DNA from: Azotobacter vinelandii
GTDB lineage: Bacteria > Pseudomonadota > Gammaproteobacteria > Pseudomonadales > Pseudomonadaceae
DNA: 64,000 bases
Assembly (NCBI RefSeq): GCF_001571105.1
Contig: NZ_BCTD01000014.1
Reading direction: 5' to 3' (one strand)
This document shows, in pieces, positions 55,819-63,822 of this stretch; the stretch's first letter is position 1, and the number at the start of each line of letters is the position of its first letter. The notes beneath the pieces were generated by a model, which ran no database searches, was not told the DNA's origin, and was given only the letters and a program-made list of their open reading frames with translations. Position numbers and translations under genes: made by a program.

Positions 55819-56625
55819 GTGCCCGGGTCCACGCCCTGCGTGTTCCGCGCCCGGGCTGCGCCCAGCCGCTACCGCCTGCTGCCAGCGGCTCTGGTGCTGG
55901 TCGCCGGCAGCCTCGCCGGGGGCATCCAGCCTGTCGGCCTGCTCGTCGGCATCCTGTTCGCCGCCTGGGTGCTCCGGGCCCGGCAGCATCTGGCGCAGGG
56001 TCCCTGGCTCGCCGGCACGCTGCTCGCCGGCCTGGCCCTGGCCGCCCACCTGCTGCCCGGCTTCACACCGCTGTGGCTCGCCGAACCCCGTCGATTCAGC
56101 CCCGATGCGCCGCCCTACGGCGTGCGCCTGTCATGGGACAAGCTGCTGCTCGGCGCCACCCTGCTCGGCTGGTGGTGGACGGAGTCCGCCGAGCGTTCCC
56201 GCGCCGGAACGCAAGCGGGCCGAGCCTGGATCTGCGCCCTGGCGACGCTGCTCGGCGTACCGGCTTTGGCCCTGGCCACCGGCCTGGTGGCCTGGCAGCC
56301 GAAATGGCCCGCCGAGCTGCCGGTCTGGCTGGCGGTGAACCTCGGCGTGACGGTACCGGCCGAGGAACTGCTGTTCCGCGGTCTGCTGCAGGGCGCGCTG
56401 GTACGGCGTTTCGGCCCGGCCCGGGGCATCGCGCTGGGCGCCGTCCTCTTCGGCCTGGCCCATGCGCCCTTCGGTCTGCCGTTCGCCCTGCTCGCCGGCG
56501 TGGCCGGGCTCGGCTACGGTGGGGTCATGCAGTGCTCCGGACGGCTCGGTGCGGCCGTGCTGCTGCACGGAGCGGTCAACCTGCTGCACGTCCTGCTGCT
56601 CAGCTACCCGTTGCGCCTGGACTGA
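55819..56625 (+). CDS. CPBP family intramembrane metalloprotease
   Basis: 268 residues with about seven transmembrane helices. The CPBP/Abi motifs are complete: EELLFRGLLQG (motif 1, EExxxR), FGLAHAPFG (motif 2) and HGAVNLLH (motif 3). Relatives cleave prenylated proteins, process peptides or give bacteriocin self-immunity. The GTG at 55819, 6 bp after the yigB stop, starts it; coupling to yigB is likely. The substrate is unknown. No bacteriocin gene is adjacent. Confidence 0.85.
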   Translation: MPGSTPCVFRARAAPSRYRLLPAALVLVAGSLAGGIQPVGLLVGILFAAWVLRARQHLAQGPWLAGTLLAGLALAAHLLPGFTPLWLAEPRRFSPDAPPYGVRLSWDKLLLGATLLGWWWTESAERSRAGTQAGRAWICALATLLGVPALALATGLVAWQPKWPAELPVWLAVNLGVTVPAEELLFRGLLQGALVRRFGPARGIALGAVLFGLAHAPFGLPFALLAGVAGLGYGGVMQCSGRLGAAVLLHGAVNLLHVLLLSYPLRLD

Positions 56626-56636
56626 GGACATGAAAA

Positions 56637-56667
56637 AGGCGGCCGGGGATTGCTCCCGGGCCGCCCT
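56637..56667. terminator. Intrinsic terminator shared by CPBP protease gene and sutA
   Basis: GGCGGCCGGGG (from 56638) pairs with CCCGGGCCGCC (to 56665). On the minus strand the stem is followed by TTTTTC, so it is a classic terminator for sutA; on the plus strand it can end the CPBP transcript. Confidence 0.8.
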
Positions 56668-56691
56668 TGCGCCACCAACCGGCCGAGAGGC

Positions 56692-57012
56692 TCAGATGGG
56701 GCGACTGCCATACTTGTTGTCGGGCTTCTTCGGTGGGTCGGCGACCACGTTCGGCTCGACCTCCTGCACCTTGCCGCCACGTGCCAGGAATTCCTCCATG
56801 GCCCTCGCCAGCGCTTCGCGGTCCTTCTGCTTGGCCTCGATGCTGGGCATTTCCTCGGCTTCCGGCGCATTCTTGGACTTCTTGCCGGAAGCCGCCACTC
56901 GATCGCTACCGTCGTCCTCCTCGCCAGCCGCTTCGTCGGCGGCACTCAGCTCTTCGCCTTCGTCCTCCTCTCCCGCCTCCAGCTCTTCCTGTTCCAGTTC
57001 TTCATCGCTCAT
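56692..57012 (-). CDS. sutA: RNA polymerase-associated protein SutA
   Basis: 106 residues: an acidic, disordered N-terminal half (EELEQEELEAGEEDEG), a central helix (EAKQKDREALARAMEEFL) and a conserved end RGGKVQEVEPNVVADPPKKP then KYGSRPI. I recognise the P. aeruginosa SutA pattern, which binds RNA polymerase and raises housekeeping transcription in slow growth. The ATG at 57012 gives MSDEELEQ. An excellent terminator follows. Confidence 0.92.
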   Translation of the reverse strand: MSDEELEQEELEAGEEDEGEELSAADEAAGEEDDGSDRVAASGKKSKNAPEAEEMPSIEAKQKDREALARAMEEFLARGGKVQEVEPNVVADPPKKPDNKYGSRPI

Positions 57013-57136
57013 GTTCGACCTCACGACTTGGGTACAGCATGTTGGTTATAGTCCCGCCAGCGATCGCCTGGACCCTGGCCCACGGACGTTGCAAATCTGA
57101 TGGGCGATCCCTGCTCTGAGAGCCCCGCCGAAAAAA

Positions 57137-57562
57137 TCAGTTCCCCCGGCCCTGCAGCGTGGCCAGGACACGACGGGCACCGCCCTGATCACGGTGCTCG
57201 CCGAGATAGATTCCCTGCCAGGTCCCCAGCGCGAGACGCCCGGCCGTCACCGGCAGGAGCAGTTGACAGCCGAGCAGGCTGGCCTTGAAGTGCGCCGGCA
57301 GATCGTCCGGCCCCTCGTAGTCATGCTCGTAGCCGCCCTCGCCCTGGGGCACCAGACGGTTGAAGAAGCGCTCGAAATCGCGCCGTACCGCCGCATCGGC
57401 ATTCTCATTGATCGTCAACGAGGCCGAGGTGTGCTGCAGCCAGAGGTGCAGCAGTCCCACCCGGCAGGAGGCCAGCTCCGGCAGACCGACGAGGATCTCC
57501 TCGGTCACCAGATGGAAACCGCGTGGCCGTGCCCGCAGAATGACGGTCGTCTGTTGCCACAT
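57137..57562 (-). CDS. yjbQ: YjbQ/UPF0047 family protein
   Basis: 141 residues: GLLHLWLQHTSASLTINENAD, YEHDYEGPDDLPAHFKASLLG and LGTWQGIYLGEHRDQGGARRV carry the conserved His/Glu/Asp set of the UPF0047 fold. Members show weak thiamine-phosphate synthase-like activity in vitro; the true role is open. It follows amtB across a hairpin and precedes sutA by 124 bp. Confidence 0.92.
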   Translation of the reverse strand: MWQQTTVILRARPRGFHLVTEEILVGLPELASCRVGLLHLWLQHTSASLTINENADAAVRRDFERFFNRLVPQGEGGYEHDYEGPDDLPAHFKASLLGCQLLLPVTAGRLALGTWQGIYLGEHRDQGGARRVLATLQGRGN

Positions 57563-57620
57563 CCGCCTCAGCTCCTGAATCGTGCCGCGGGAATTCTAGC
57601 GCGGCACGGAAAAAAGCAAA

Positions 57621-57637
57621 GGGCGCCCGAGGCGCCC
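57621..57637. terminator. Intrinsic terminator between amtB and yjbQ
   Basis: GGGCGCC-CGA-GGCGCCC is a perfect 7-bp stem flanked by an A-rich tract on the left (57609-57620) and TTTT on the right. It is a classic terminator for amtB on the minus strand and could act on the plus strand too. Confidence 0.85.
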
Positions 57638-57712
57638 TTTTGACGGCCTGCTCCCCTGGATGGGAGCGAGGCCGCGGCGGGAACGGCGGCCGGCTAGCCG
57701 CCCTCCCGACAC

Positions 57713-59029
57713 TCAGAGGTTGTAACCGCGCTCGTTGTGCAGGGAGAGGTCGAGACCCATGGTTTCTTCCTCTTCGCTGATGCGCAGGCCTATCACCCGC
57801 TCGATCGCCTTGAGGATCACGAAGGTGGCGACGCCGGTGTAGATCACGGTGAAGAGCACGCCCTTGATCTGGATCCACAGTTGGCTGGCGATACTGTCGA
57901 TTTCGCCGAAACCGCCCAGGGCCGGAGCCGCGAACAGGCCGGTCAGCACCGCGCCGACGATGCCGCCGACACCGTGCACGCCGAAGGCGTCGAGAGAATC
58001 GTCATAGCCGAAGCGGCGCTTCACGGCAGTGGCGCAGTAGAAGCAGATCGAGCCGGAAGCCAGGCCGATCACCAGGGCGCCCATCGGGCCGACGGTACCG
58101 GCGGCCGGGGTGATGGCCACCAGGCCGGCGACCACGCCGGAGGCGATGCCCAGGGCGCTCGGCTTGCCGTGGGTCAGCCACTCGGCGGCCATCCAGGCCA
58201 GCGCGGCGGCGGCGGTGGCGATCTGGGTCACCAGCATGGCCATGCCGGCGGTGCCGTTGGCGGCGATCGCCGAGCCGGCGTTGAAGCCGAACCAGCCGAC
58301 CCAGAGCATGGCCGCGCCGACCAGGGTGTAGCCGAGGTTGTGCGGGGTCATGGCGACTCCGGGGTAGCCCTTGCGCTTGCCCAGCACCAGGCAGGCGACC
58401 AGGCCGGCGACACCGGCGTTGATGTGCACCACGGTGCCGCCGGCGAAGTCGAGCACGCCCCAATCCCACATCAGCGCGCCGTTGCCGCTCCAGACCATAT
58501 GGGCGATCGGTGCGTAGACCAGCAGGAACCAGGCCGACATGAACACCAGCATCGACGAGAACTTCATGCGCTCGGCGAAGGCACCGGTGATCAGCGCCGG
58601 AGTGATGATGGCGAAGGTCATCTGGAAGGTGATGAAGACGCTTTCGGGAAAGGTGCCGACCAGGCTGTCGGTGGTCAGGCCACTGAGGAAGGCCTTGTCC
58701 AGACCGCCGACGAAGGAACTGAAGTTGAGCACCCCCTCCTCCATGCCGGCGGTGTCGAAGGCCAAGCTATAACCGAACAGGACCCAGAGCACGCTGATCA
58801 GGCCGGTGATGGCGAAGCATTGCATCATCACCGAGAGCAGGTTCTTCGAACGCACCATGCCGCCGTAGAACAGCGCCAGGCCGGGAATGGTCATGAACAG
58901 CACCAGCGCCGTGGCGGTCAGCATCCAGGCGGTATCGCCCGAATCCAGCGTAGCCTCCTGGGCGCTGGCCATGACGGGCAGGAAGAGGGAAGAAAGGGCA
59001 GCAAGCCCTGCGCCTTTGCGCAGCGTCAT
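57713..59029 (-). CDS. amtB: Ammonium transporter
   Basis: 438 residues with an N-terminal signal-like segment (LSSLFLPVMASAQEA) and 11 transmembrane helices. The twin histidines lie in GGTVVHINAGVAGL and AFGVHGVGGIVGAVLTG; FYGGMVRSKNLLSVMMQ is the family signature, and the C-terminal tail (EEEETMGLDLSLHNERGYNL) is the GlnK-contacting region. It imports ammonium and is plugged by GlnK when nitrogen is ample. It follows glnK by 33 bp. Confidence 0.96.
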   Translation of the reverse strand: MTLRKGAGLAALSSLFLPVMASAQEATLDSGDTAWMLTATALVLFMTIPGLALFYGGMVRSKNLLSVMMQCFAITGLISVLWVLFGYSLAFDTAGMEEGVLNFSSFVGGLDKAFLSGLTTDSLVGTFPESVFITFQMTFAIITPALITGAFAERMKFSSMLVFMSAWFLLVYAPIAHMVWSGNGALMWDWGVLDFAGGTVVHINAGVAGLVACLVLGKRKGYPGVAMTPHNLGYTLVGAAMLWVGWFGFNAGSAIAANGTAGMAMLVTQIATAAAALAWMAAEWLTHGKPSALGIASGVVAGLVAITPAAGTVGPMGALVIGLASGSICFYCATAVKRRFGYDDSLDAFGVHGVGGIVGAVLTGLFAAPALGGFGEIDSIASQLWIQIKGVLFTVIYTGVATFVILKAIERVIGLRISEEEETMGLDLSLHNERGYNL

Positions 59030-59062
59030 TGATTATTCTCCTGGGGCGGGGGGATCGTGGGC

Positions 59063-59401
59063 TCAGATCGCGTCGGTGCCGGTTTCGCCGGTACGGATGC
59101 GGATGGCTTGTTCCAGATTGACGACGAAAATCTTGCCGTCACCGATCTTGCCGGTGTTGGCGGCCTTGGTGATGGCCTCGATGACATGGTCGAGCTGACT
59201 GTCCTCGATGGCCACGTCGATCTTCACCTTGGGCAGAAAGTCGACTACGTATTCCGCACCCCGGTACAGTTCGGTATGGCCCTTCTGCCGGCCGAACCCC
59301 TTGACCTCGGTAACGGTGATGCCCTGCACCCCAATCTCCGACAGCGATTCGCGTACGTCGTCCAGCTTGAACGGCTTGATGATGGCAGTGACTAGCTTCA
59401 T
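59063..59401 (-). CDS. glnK: Nitrogen regulatory PII protein GlnK
   Basis: 112 residues with the uridylylated Tyr51 in the T-loop (TELYRGAEYVVDF), KLVTAIIKPFKLDDVRESL at the start and KIDVAIEDSQLDHVIEAI. It senses 2-oxoglutarate and ATP/ADP and blocks AmtB in its deuridylylated form. It is upstream of amtB as in most gammaproteobacteria. I could not identify a convincing sigma-54 promoter in the 364 bp upstream, though one is expected. Confidence 0.97.
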   Translation of the reverse strand: MKLVTAIIKPFKLDDVRESLSEIGVQGITVTEVKGFGRQKGHTELYRGAEYVVDFLPKVKIDVAIEDSQLDHVIEAITKAANTGKIGDGKIFVVNLEQAIRIRTGETGTDAI

Positions 59402-59765
59402 GAAACATATCTCCGTGTAAGTGGACTTGCCCCAGGAATAAACGATCCCGATTCAAGTTTAAGCGCAGTGTTCGGCTTTCGCGTGACCGCCTCTGACCGG
59501 CCCGCTCGACGGCATCCGTGTCTGGCCAACGCCTCGGAGTGCCATGTCTTCGCAAAGGCAAAAATCATACCGCCATCGACAAACGGCCAAAACCCCTATC
59601 GTCGACGTGGTTATGGATCTTTCGCCGGATGGGGCGCGAAAAGATGTCGCACCCACCCGACGCACGGGCACATGCTCCCCCGCACGAAAACCGTGCGCGC
59701 ACGGCCCGACAGCCCTGTCGACGGCCCGTGTTACACTGCCGGCCGACTGATTCCGGAACCGCACC
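59402..59765. other. Divergent intergenic region glnK / ubiK
   Basis: The 364-bp gap must hold the glnK and ubiK promoters. GG-N10-GC spacings occur by chance, but none matches TGGCAC-N5-TTGCA well; TACACT (59732-59737) could be a -10 for ubiK. No convincing gene or RNA is seen. Confidence 0.45.
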
Positions 59766-60041
59766 ATGCTGCCGCCCAAAGCCCTGTTCGACACCCTCAG
59801 CACCCATGCTTCCCGCCTGCTCGGCGGCGAGACGCCGCTCCCGCCCCGGGAACTCGAAGCCCAGCTCAAGGCCTTGCTGCAGAGCGCCTTCAGCAAGCTC
59901 GATCTGGTCAGCCGGGAGGAGTTCGACAGCCAGATGGCAGTCCTCGCCCGCACCCGCGCCCGTCTGGAAGCCCTGGAAGCCAAGGTCGTCGAACTCGAGA
60001 CGCGCCTGGGCAAACAGCCCCCCGCCCCGCCCGCGGCCTGA
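59766..60041 (+). CDS. ubiK: Ubiquinone biosynthesis accessory factor UbiK
   Basis: 91 residues. A short N-terminal helix (PPKALFDTLSTHASRLL) and a C-terminal coiled coil (EEFDSQMAVLARTRARLEALE, ending KQPPAPPAA) fit UbiK/YqiC (BMFP). It binds UbiJ and lipids to support the Ubi hydroxylase complex, which includes UbiH and UbiI encoded earlier in this window. It precedes comM by 31 bp. Confidence 0.9.
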   Translation: MLPPKALFDTLSTHASRLLGGETPLPPRELEAQLKALLQSAFSKLDLVSREEFDSQMAVLARTRARLEALEAKVVELETRLGKQPPAPPAA

Positions 60042-60072
60042 CCGCGCGGGGAATGCGATCAAGGAGAGATCC

Positions 60073-61569
60073 ATGTCCCTGGCCATCGTCCACAGCCGCG
60101 CCCAGGTGGGCGTCGAGGCGCCCGCCGTCACCGTGGAGGCGCACCTGGCCAACGGCCTGCCGGCGCTGACCCTGGTCGGCCTGCCGGAAACTGCGGTCCG
60201 CGAGAGCAAGGACCGCGTGCGCAGCGCCATCCTCACCTCCGGCTTCGATTTTCCGGCACGGCGTATCACCCTCAACCTGGCGCCCGCCGACCTGCCCAAG
60301 GACGGCGGACGCTTCGACCTGGCCATCGCCCTCGGCATCCTCGCCGCCAGCGAGCAATTGCCCGCGGGGTCGCTGGACGGCCTGGAATGCCTGGGCGAAC
60401 TGGCCCTCTCCGGCGGCCTGCGCCCGGTCCGGGGCGTGCTGCCCGCCGCGCTGGCCGCGCGCGCCGCCGGACGCACCCTGGTGGTGCCGCGGGCGAACGC
60501 CGAAGAGGCCAGCCTGGCGTCGGGCCTGAACGTGCTGGCGATCGACCACCTGCTGGAACTGGCCGCCCACCTGAACGGCCGGACCCCGCTCGCGCCCTAC
60601 CGGTCCAGCGGCCTGCTGCGACAGACGCTTCCCTACCCCGACCTCGCCGAGGTGCAGGGCCAGGCTGCGGCCAAGCGCGCCCTGCTGGTGGCGGCGGCAG
60701 GAGCCCACAACCTCCTGTTGAGCGGGCCGCCCGGAACCGGCAAGACCTTGCTGGCCAGCCGCCTGCCGGGCCTGCTGCCGCCTTTGGACGAACGCGAGGC
60801 GCTGGAGGTGGCGGCGATCCATTCGGTGGCCGGCAGCGCGCCACTCGCCGCCTGGCCGCAGCGGCCGTTCCGCCAGCCCCATCACAGCGCCTCGGGACCG
60901 GCGCTGGTCGGCGGCGGCAGCCGGCCGCGCCCCGGCGAGATCACCCTGGCGCACCAGGGCGTGCTGTTTCTCGACGAATTGCCCGAATTCGACCGCAAGG
61001 TGCTGGAAGTGCTGCGCGAGCCCCTGGAAAGCGGCGAAATCGTCATCGCCCGGGCCAGCGACAAGGTGCGCTTTCCGGCGCGTTTCCAGTTGGTGGCGGC
61101 GATGAACCCCTGTCCCTGCGGCTATCTGGGCGACCCCGCCGGCCGCTGTCGCTGCACCCCGGAGCAGATCCAGCGTTACCGCGCCAAGCTGTCCGGCCCG
61201 CTGCTCGACCGCATCGACCTGCACATCGGCGTCGCCCGCGAGGCCACCGCCCTGGGCGCGCCGCGCCTGGACGGCCCGGACAGCGCCGGCGCCGCCGCCC
61301 AGGTGGCGGCGGCGCGCAACCTGCAACTCGCCCGCCAGGGCTGCCCCAATGCCTTCCTCGACCTGCCCGGTCTGCACCAGCACTGTGCACTGAGCGACGA
61401 AGACCGCCAGTGGCTGGAGCGCGCCTGCGAACGCCTCGGCCTGTCGTTGCGCGCCGCCCACCGCGTCCTCAAGGTGGCACGCACCCTGGCCGATCTGGAG
61501 GCGCTGCCGGGCATCGCCCGCGCCCACCTGGCCGAAGCGCTGCAATACCGGCCGGCGGCGCATGCCTGA
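60073..61569 (+). CDS. comM: YifB/ComM family Mg-chelatase-like AAA ATPase
   Basis: 498 residues. The N-terminal Lon-like domain (VHSRAQVGVEAPAVTVEAHL) leads to the AAA domain with Walker A LSGPPGTGKTLLA, Walker B GVLFLDELPEFDR and the zinc-like MNPCPCGYLG with more Cys in GRCRCTP. ComM is a hexameric helicase that drives branch migration during natural transformation. AAGGAGAG precedes the ATG. No competence genes are adjacent. Confidence 0.94.
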   Translation: MSLAIVHSRAQVGVEAPAVTVEAHLANGLPALTLVGLPETAVRESKDRVRSAILTSGFDFPARRITLNLAPADLPKDGGRFDLAIALGILAASEQLPAGSLDGLECLGELALSGGLRPVRGVLPAALAARAAGRTLVVPRANAEEASLASGLNVLAIDHLLELAAHLNGRTPLAPYRSSGLLRQTLPYPDLAEVQGQAAAKRALLVAAAGAHNLLLSGPPGTGKTLLASRLPGLLPPLDEREALEVAAIHSVAGSAPLAAWPQRPFRQPHHSASGPALVGGGSRPRPGEITLAHQGVLFLDELPEFDRKVLEVLREPLESGEIVIARASDKVRFPARFQLVAAMNPCPCGYLGDPAGRCRCTPEQIQRYRAKLSGPLLDRIDLHIGVAREATALGAPRLDGPDSAGAAAQVAAARNLQLARQGCPNAFLDLPGLHQHCALSDEDRQWLERACERLGLSLRAAHRVLKVARTLADLEALPGIARAHLAEALQYRPAAHA

Positions 61570-61642
61570 AACAGCGAGCGCGCCATTCGACGCCATCGGA
61601 CGCCTCCCGAACCCACCGAGCCACGCGCACAGGAAACCTGCC

Positions 61643-62830
61643 ATGCTCACCACACTGGCCGTCGCCAACTATCGCTCGCTGCGCGAGCTGATCGTGCCGC
61701 TCGGCCGTCTCACGCTGATCACCGGGGCCAACGGTAGCGGCAAGTCCAACCTCTATCGCGCATTGCGACTGCTGGCCGAAGCGGCGCAGGGCAGGCTGGT
61801 GGCCTCGCTGGCCCGCGAAGGCGGCCTGCCAGCCACGCTCTGGGCCGGACCGGAACGGATCGGCCGGGACGTGCCCCGGAACCGGCAAGCGCTGGAAGGG
61901 ACGGTGCGCCAGAAGCCAGTGAGTCTGCGCCTGGGCTTCGCCAGCGAGGACTTCGGCTACTGCATCGACCTGGGCCTGCCCACGCCGCAAGCGGGCGAAA
62001 GCCGGGCACGGCCGAAAAGCGCCTTCGCCCTGGACCCGCAGATCAAGCGCGAATGCATCTGGGCCGGCCCCGTGGCGCGGCCGGCGGCGCTGCTGGTGGA
62101 GCGCAGCGGCGCGCTGCTGCGCGGACGCGACGAGCGCGGCGCCTGGCAGGTGCTGCTGGAACACCTGCCGGCCTTCGACAGCCTGTTCACGGCCTTCGCC
62201 CATCCACCGAGCGCGCCGGAGCTGTTCGAGCTGCGCGAACGGCTGCGCGGCTGGCGTTTCTACGATCATTTCCGCAGCGACGCGGATGCGCCGGCGCGCC
62301 AGTCATGGATCGGCACCCATACTCCGGTGCTCGGACACGACGGCGCCGACCTGGCGGCGGCCTGGCAGACCATCCGCGAGATCGGCGATCCCGGGGCGCT
62401 GGACGCGGCGGTGGAAGATGCCTTCCCCGGCGCGCGGGTGGAAGTGACCCAGCAACAGGGCCGCTTCAGCCTGCTCATGCAGCAGCCCGGCATGCTGCGA
62501 CCGCTGCAGACGGCGGAGCTGTCCGACGGAACCCTGCGCTACCTGCTGTGGATCGCCGCCCTGCTCAGCGCCCGACCGCCGGCACTGATGGTCCTCAACG
62601 AGCCGGAAACCAGCCTGCACCCGGACCTGCTGCCCGCCCTCGCCCGTCTGATCGCCAGGCTCGCCGGACATACCCAGGTCCTGGTGGTATCCCACGCGCC
62701 CCGGCTGATCGCCGCCCTGGAGCGGCATCCCGAATGCAATGCCCTGTGGCTGGAAAAGGATGGCGGCGAAACCCGCGTCGCCGGCCAGCGTCTCCTCGAT
62801 GCCCCTGCCTGGCACTGGCCCGGCCGCTAA
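61643..62830 (+). CDS. AAA family ATPase, RecF/SMC-like (COG4637 type)
   Basis: 395 residues. Walker A is TGANGSGKSNLYRAL near the N-terminus, then a variable middle (about residues 60-290), a signature-like AELSDGTLRYLLWIAALLSA and Walker B ALMVLNEPETSLHPDLLPAL with a switch His in VVSHAPRLIAAL. This is the ABC-ATPase head of the OLD/RecF class without a C-terminal TOPRIM nuclease. AGGAAA precedes the ATG. No partner nuclease or methylase is adjacent. The stop overlaps that of the convergent LysR gene by 4 bp. Function unassigned. Confidence 0.88.
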   Translation: MLTTLAVANYRSLRELIVPLGRLTLITGANGSGKSNLYRALRLLAEAAQGRLVASLAREGGLPATLWAGPERIGRDVPRNRQALEGTVRQKPVSLRLGFASEDFGYCIDLGLPTPQAGESRARPKSAFALDPQIKRECIWAGPVARPAALLVERSGALLRGRDERGAWQVLLEHLPAFDSLFTAFAHPPSAPELFELRERLRGWRFYDHFRSDADAPARQSWIGTHTPVLGHDGADLAAAWQTIREIGDPGALDAAVEDAFPGARVEVTQQQGRFSLLMQQPGMLRPLQTAELSDGTLRYLLWIAALLSARPPALMVLNEPETSLHPDLLPALARLIARLAGHTQVLVVSHAPRLIAALERHPECNALWLEKDGGETRVAGQRLLDAPAWHWPGR

Positions 62831-63708
62831 CGATTCAGGGCTTCGTACAGATAATCGGTGAAGGCGCGAATCAGCGCCGAAGTCTGACGGTGCTGCGGGT
62901 AGACCGCGTAGACCTTCGCCGGCGGCCCCTGGAAGGCTTCGAGCACCGGCAGCAGCGTGCCGGCGGTCAGTTCCGGGCCGACGATGAAGGTCGGCAGCCA
63001 GGCCAGGCCCAGCCCGGCCAGGGCGGCGTCGCGCACCAGTTCGCCGTTGTTGACCCGGTAGCGGCCACGCACCTCGACGCGCTCGGGCCGGCCGTCGCGC
63101 CAGTAGGTCCAGACCACCAGCTTGCCATGGCCATAGAGCAGGCAATCGTGCTCGCGCAGCGCCTCCGGCGTCTGCGGCGCGCCACGCCGTTGGAGATAGG
63201 CGGGGCTGGCGCAGGTGACCATCCGCAGCGGAGCCAGGGCGCGGGCGATCAGCGTGGAATCGGCCAGTTCGCCGATGCGCACCGCCATGTCGTAGCCCTC
63301 TTCGAGCAGGTCGACCCGCCGGTCGCTCAGTTCCAGTTCGACGGCGACCTCGGGATAGCGCTCGAGAAAGCCCGGTAACAGGCGGCCCAGGTGCAGGGTG
63401 CCGAAGGACATGGGCGCCGACAGGCGCAGCGTGCCGCGCGGCGTCGCCCGCTGCTGCAGGATGGCCTGCTCGGCCTCCGCCACGTCGTCGAGAATCCGCC
63501 GGGCCCGCTCGCAGTAGAGCGCGCCCAGCGGGGTGACGGCGAGCCGGCGGGTCGAACGGTTGAGCAGACGCGCGCCGAGGCGCGCCTCCAGGCCCATCAG
63601 CCGGCGGCTGACGAACTGCTTGGACAGCCCCAGCGCCTCGGCCGCGGCGGTGAAACTGCCGCCGTCCACCACGGCGACGAACAGGCGCATGTCTTCGAGC
63701 TGGTTCAT
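62827..63708 (-). CDS. LysR family transcriptional regulator
   Basis: 293 residues. The winged helix (MRLFVAVVDGGSFTAAAEAL, SKQFVSRRLMGLEARLGARL) and the substrate-binding domain with LRLSAPMSFGTLHLGRLLP and VYPQHRQTSALIRAFTDYL are those of the CrgA/DsdC-like subgroup. The ATG at 63708 gives MNQLEDMRLF, the family start. It is divergent from doxX, with 114 bp between, so the doxX gene is its likely target. Confidence 0.92.
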   Translation of the reverse strand: MNQLEDMRLFVAVVDGGSFTAAAEALGLSKQFVSRRLMGLEARLGARLLNRSTRRLAVTPLGALYCERARRILDDVAEAEQAILQQRATPRGTLRLSAPMSFGTLHLGRLLPGFLERYPEVAVELELSDRRVDLLEEGYDMAVRIGELADSTLIARALAPLRMVTCASPAYLQRRGAPQTPEALREHDCLLYGHGKLVVWTYWRDGRPERVEVRGRYRVNNGELVRDAALAGLGLAWLPTFIVGPELTAGTLLPVLEAFQGPPAKVYAVYPQHRQTSALIRAFTDYLYEALNR

Positions 63709-63822
63709 TGTCTCTCCCAAGTGGACGATTTGACGCCTTACGGCATCTTAATCGAATCCCGAAGAGACATTAATCTGTACTCACAGCGCAAGACACTGCC
63801 TCATCAACCCGGAGACACCGAC
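63709..63822. promoter_or_regulatory. Control region between LysR regulator and doxX
   Basis: This 114-bp divergent gap holds TTAAT (63748-63752) and ATTAAT (63769-63774) as a loose inverted repeat, possibly the LysR site, and TTGACG (63730-63735) as a -35-like hexamer. A GGAGA ribosome site precedes doxX. No element is certain. Confidence 0.35.

Noticed and set aside
59402..59560. Sigma-54 promoter for glnK
   Set aside because: Some GG-N10-GC spacings exist, and TGGCAC occurs near 59540 on the minus strand, but the -12 partner is off by one base and the wider consensus is poor. Not listed.
62827..62830. Frameshift or assembly error at the ATPase/LysR junction
   Set aside because: Both frames end cleanly with in-frame stops (TAA and TAG) and both proteins have expected C-termini; the 4-bp convergent overlap is genuine.
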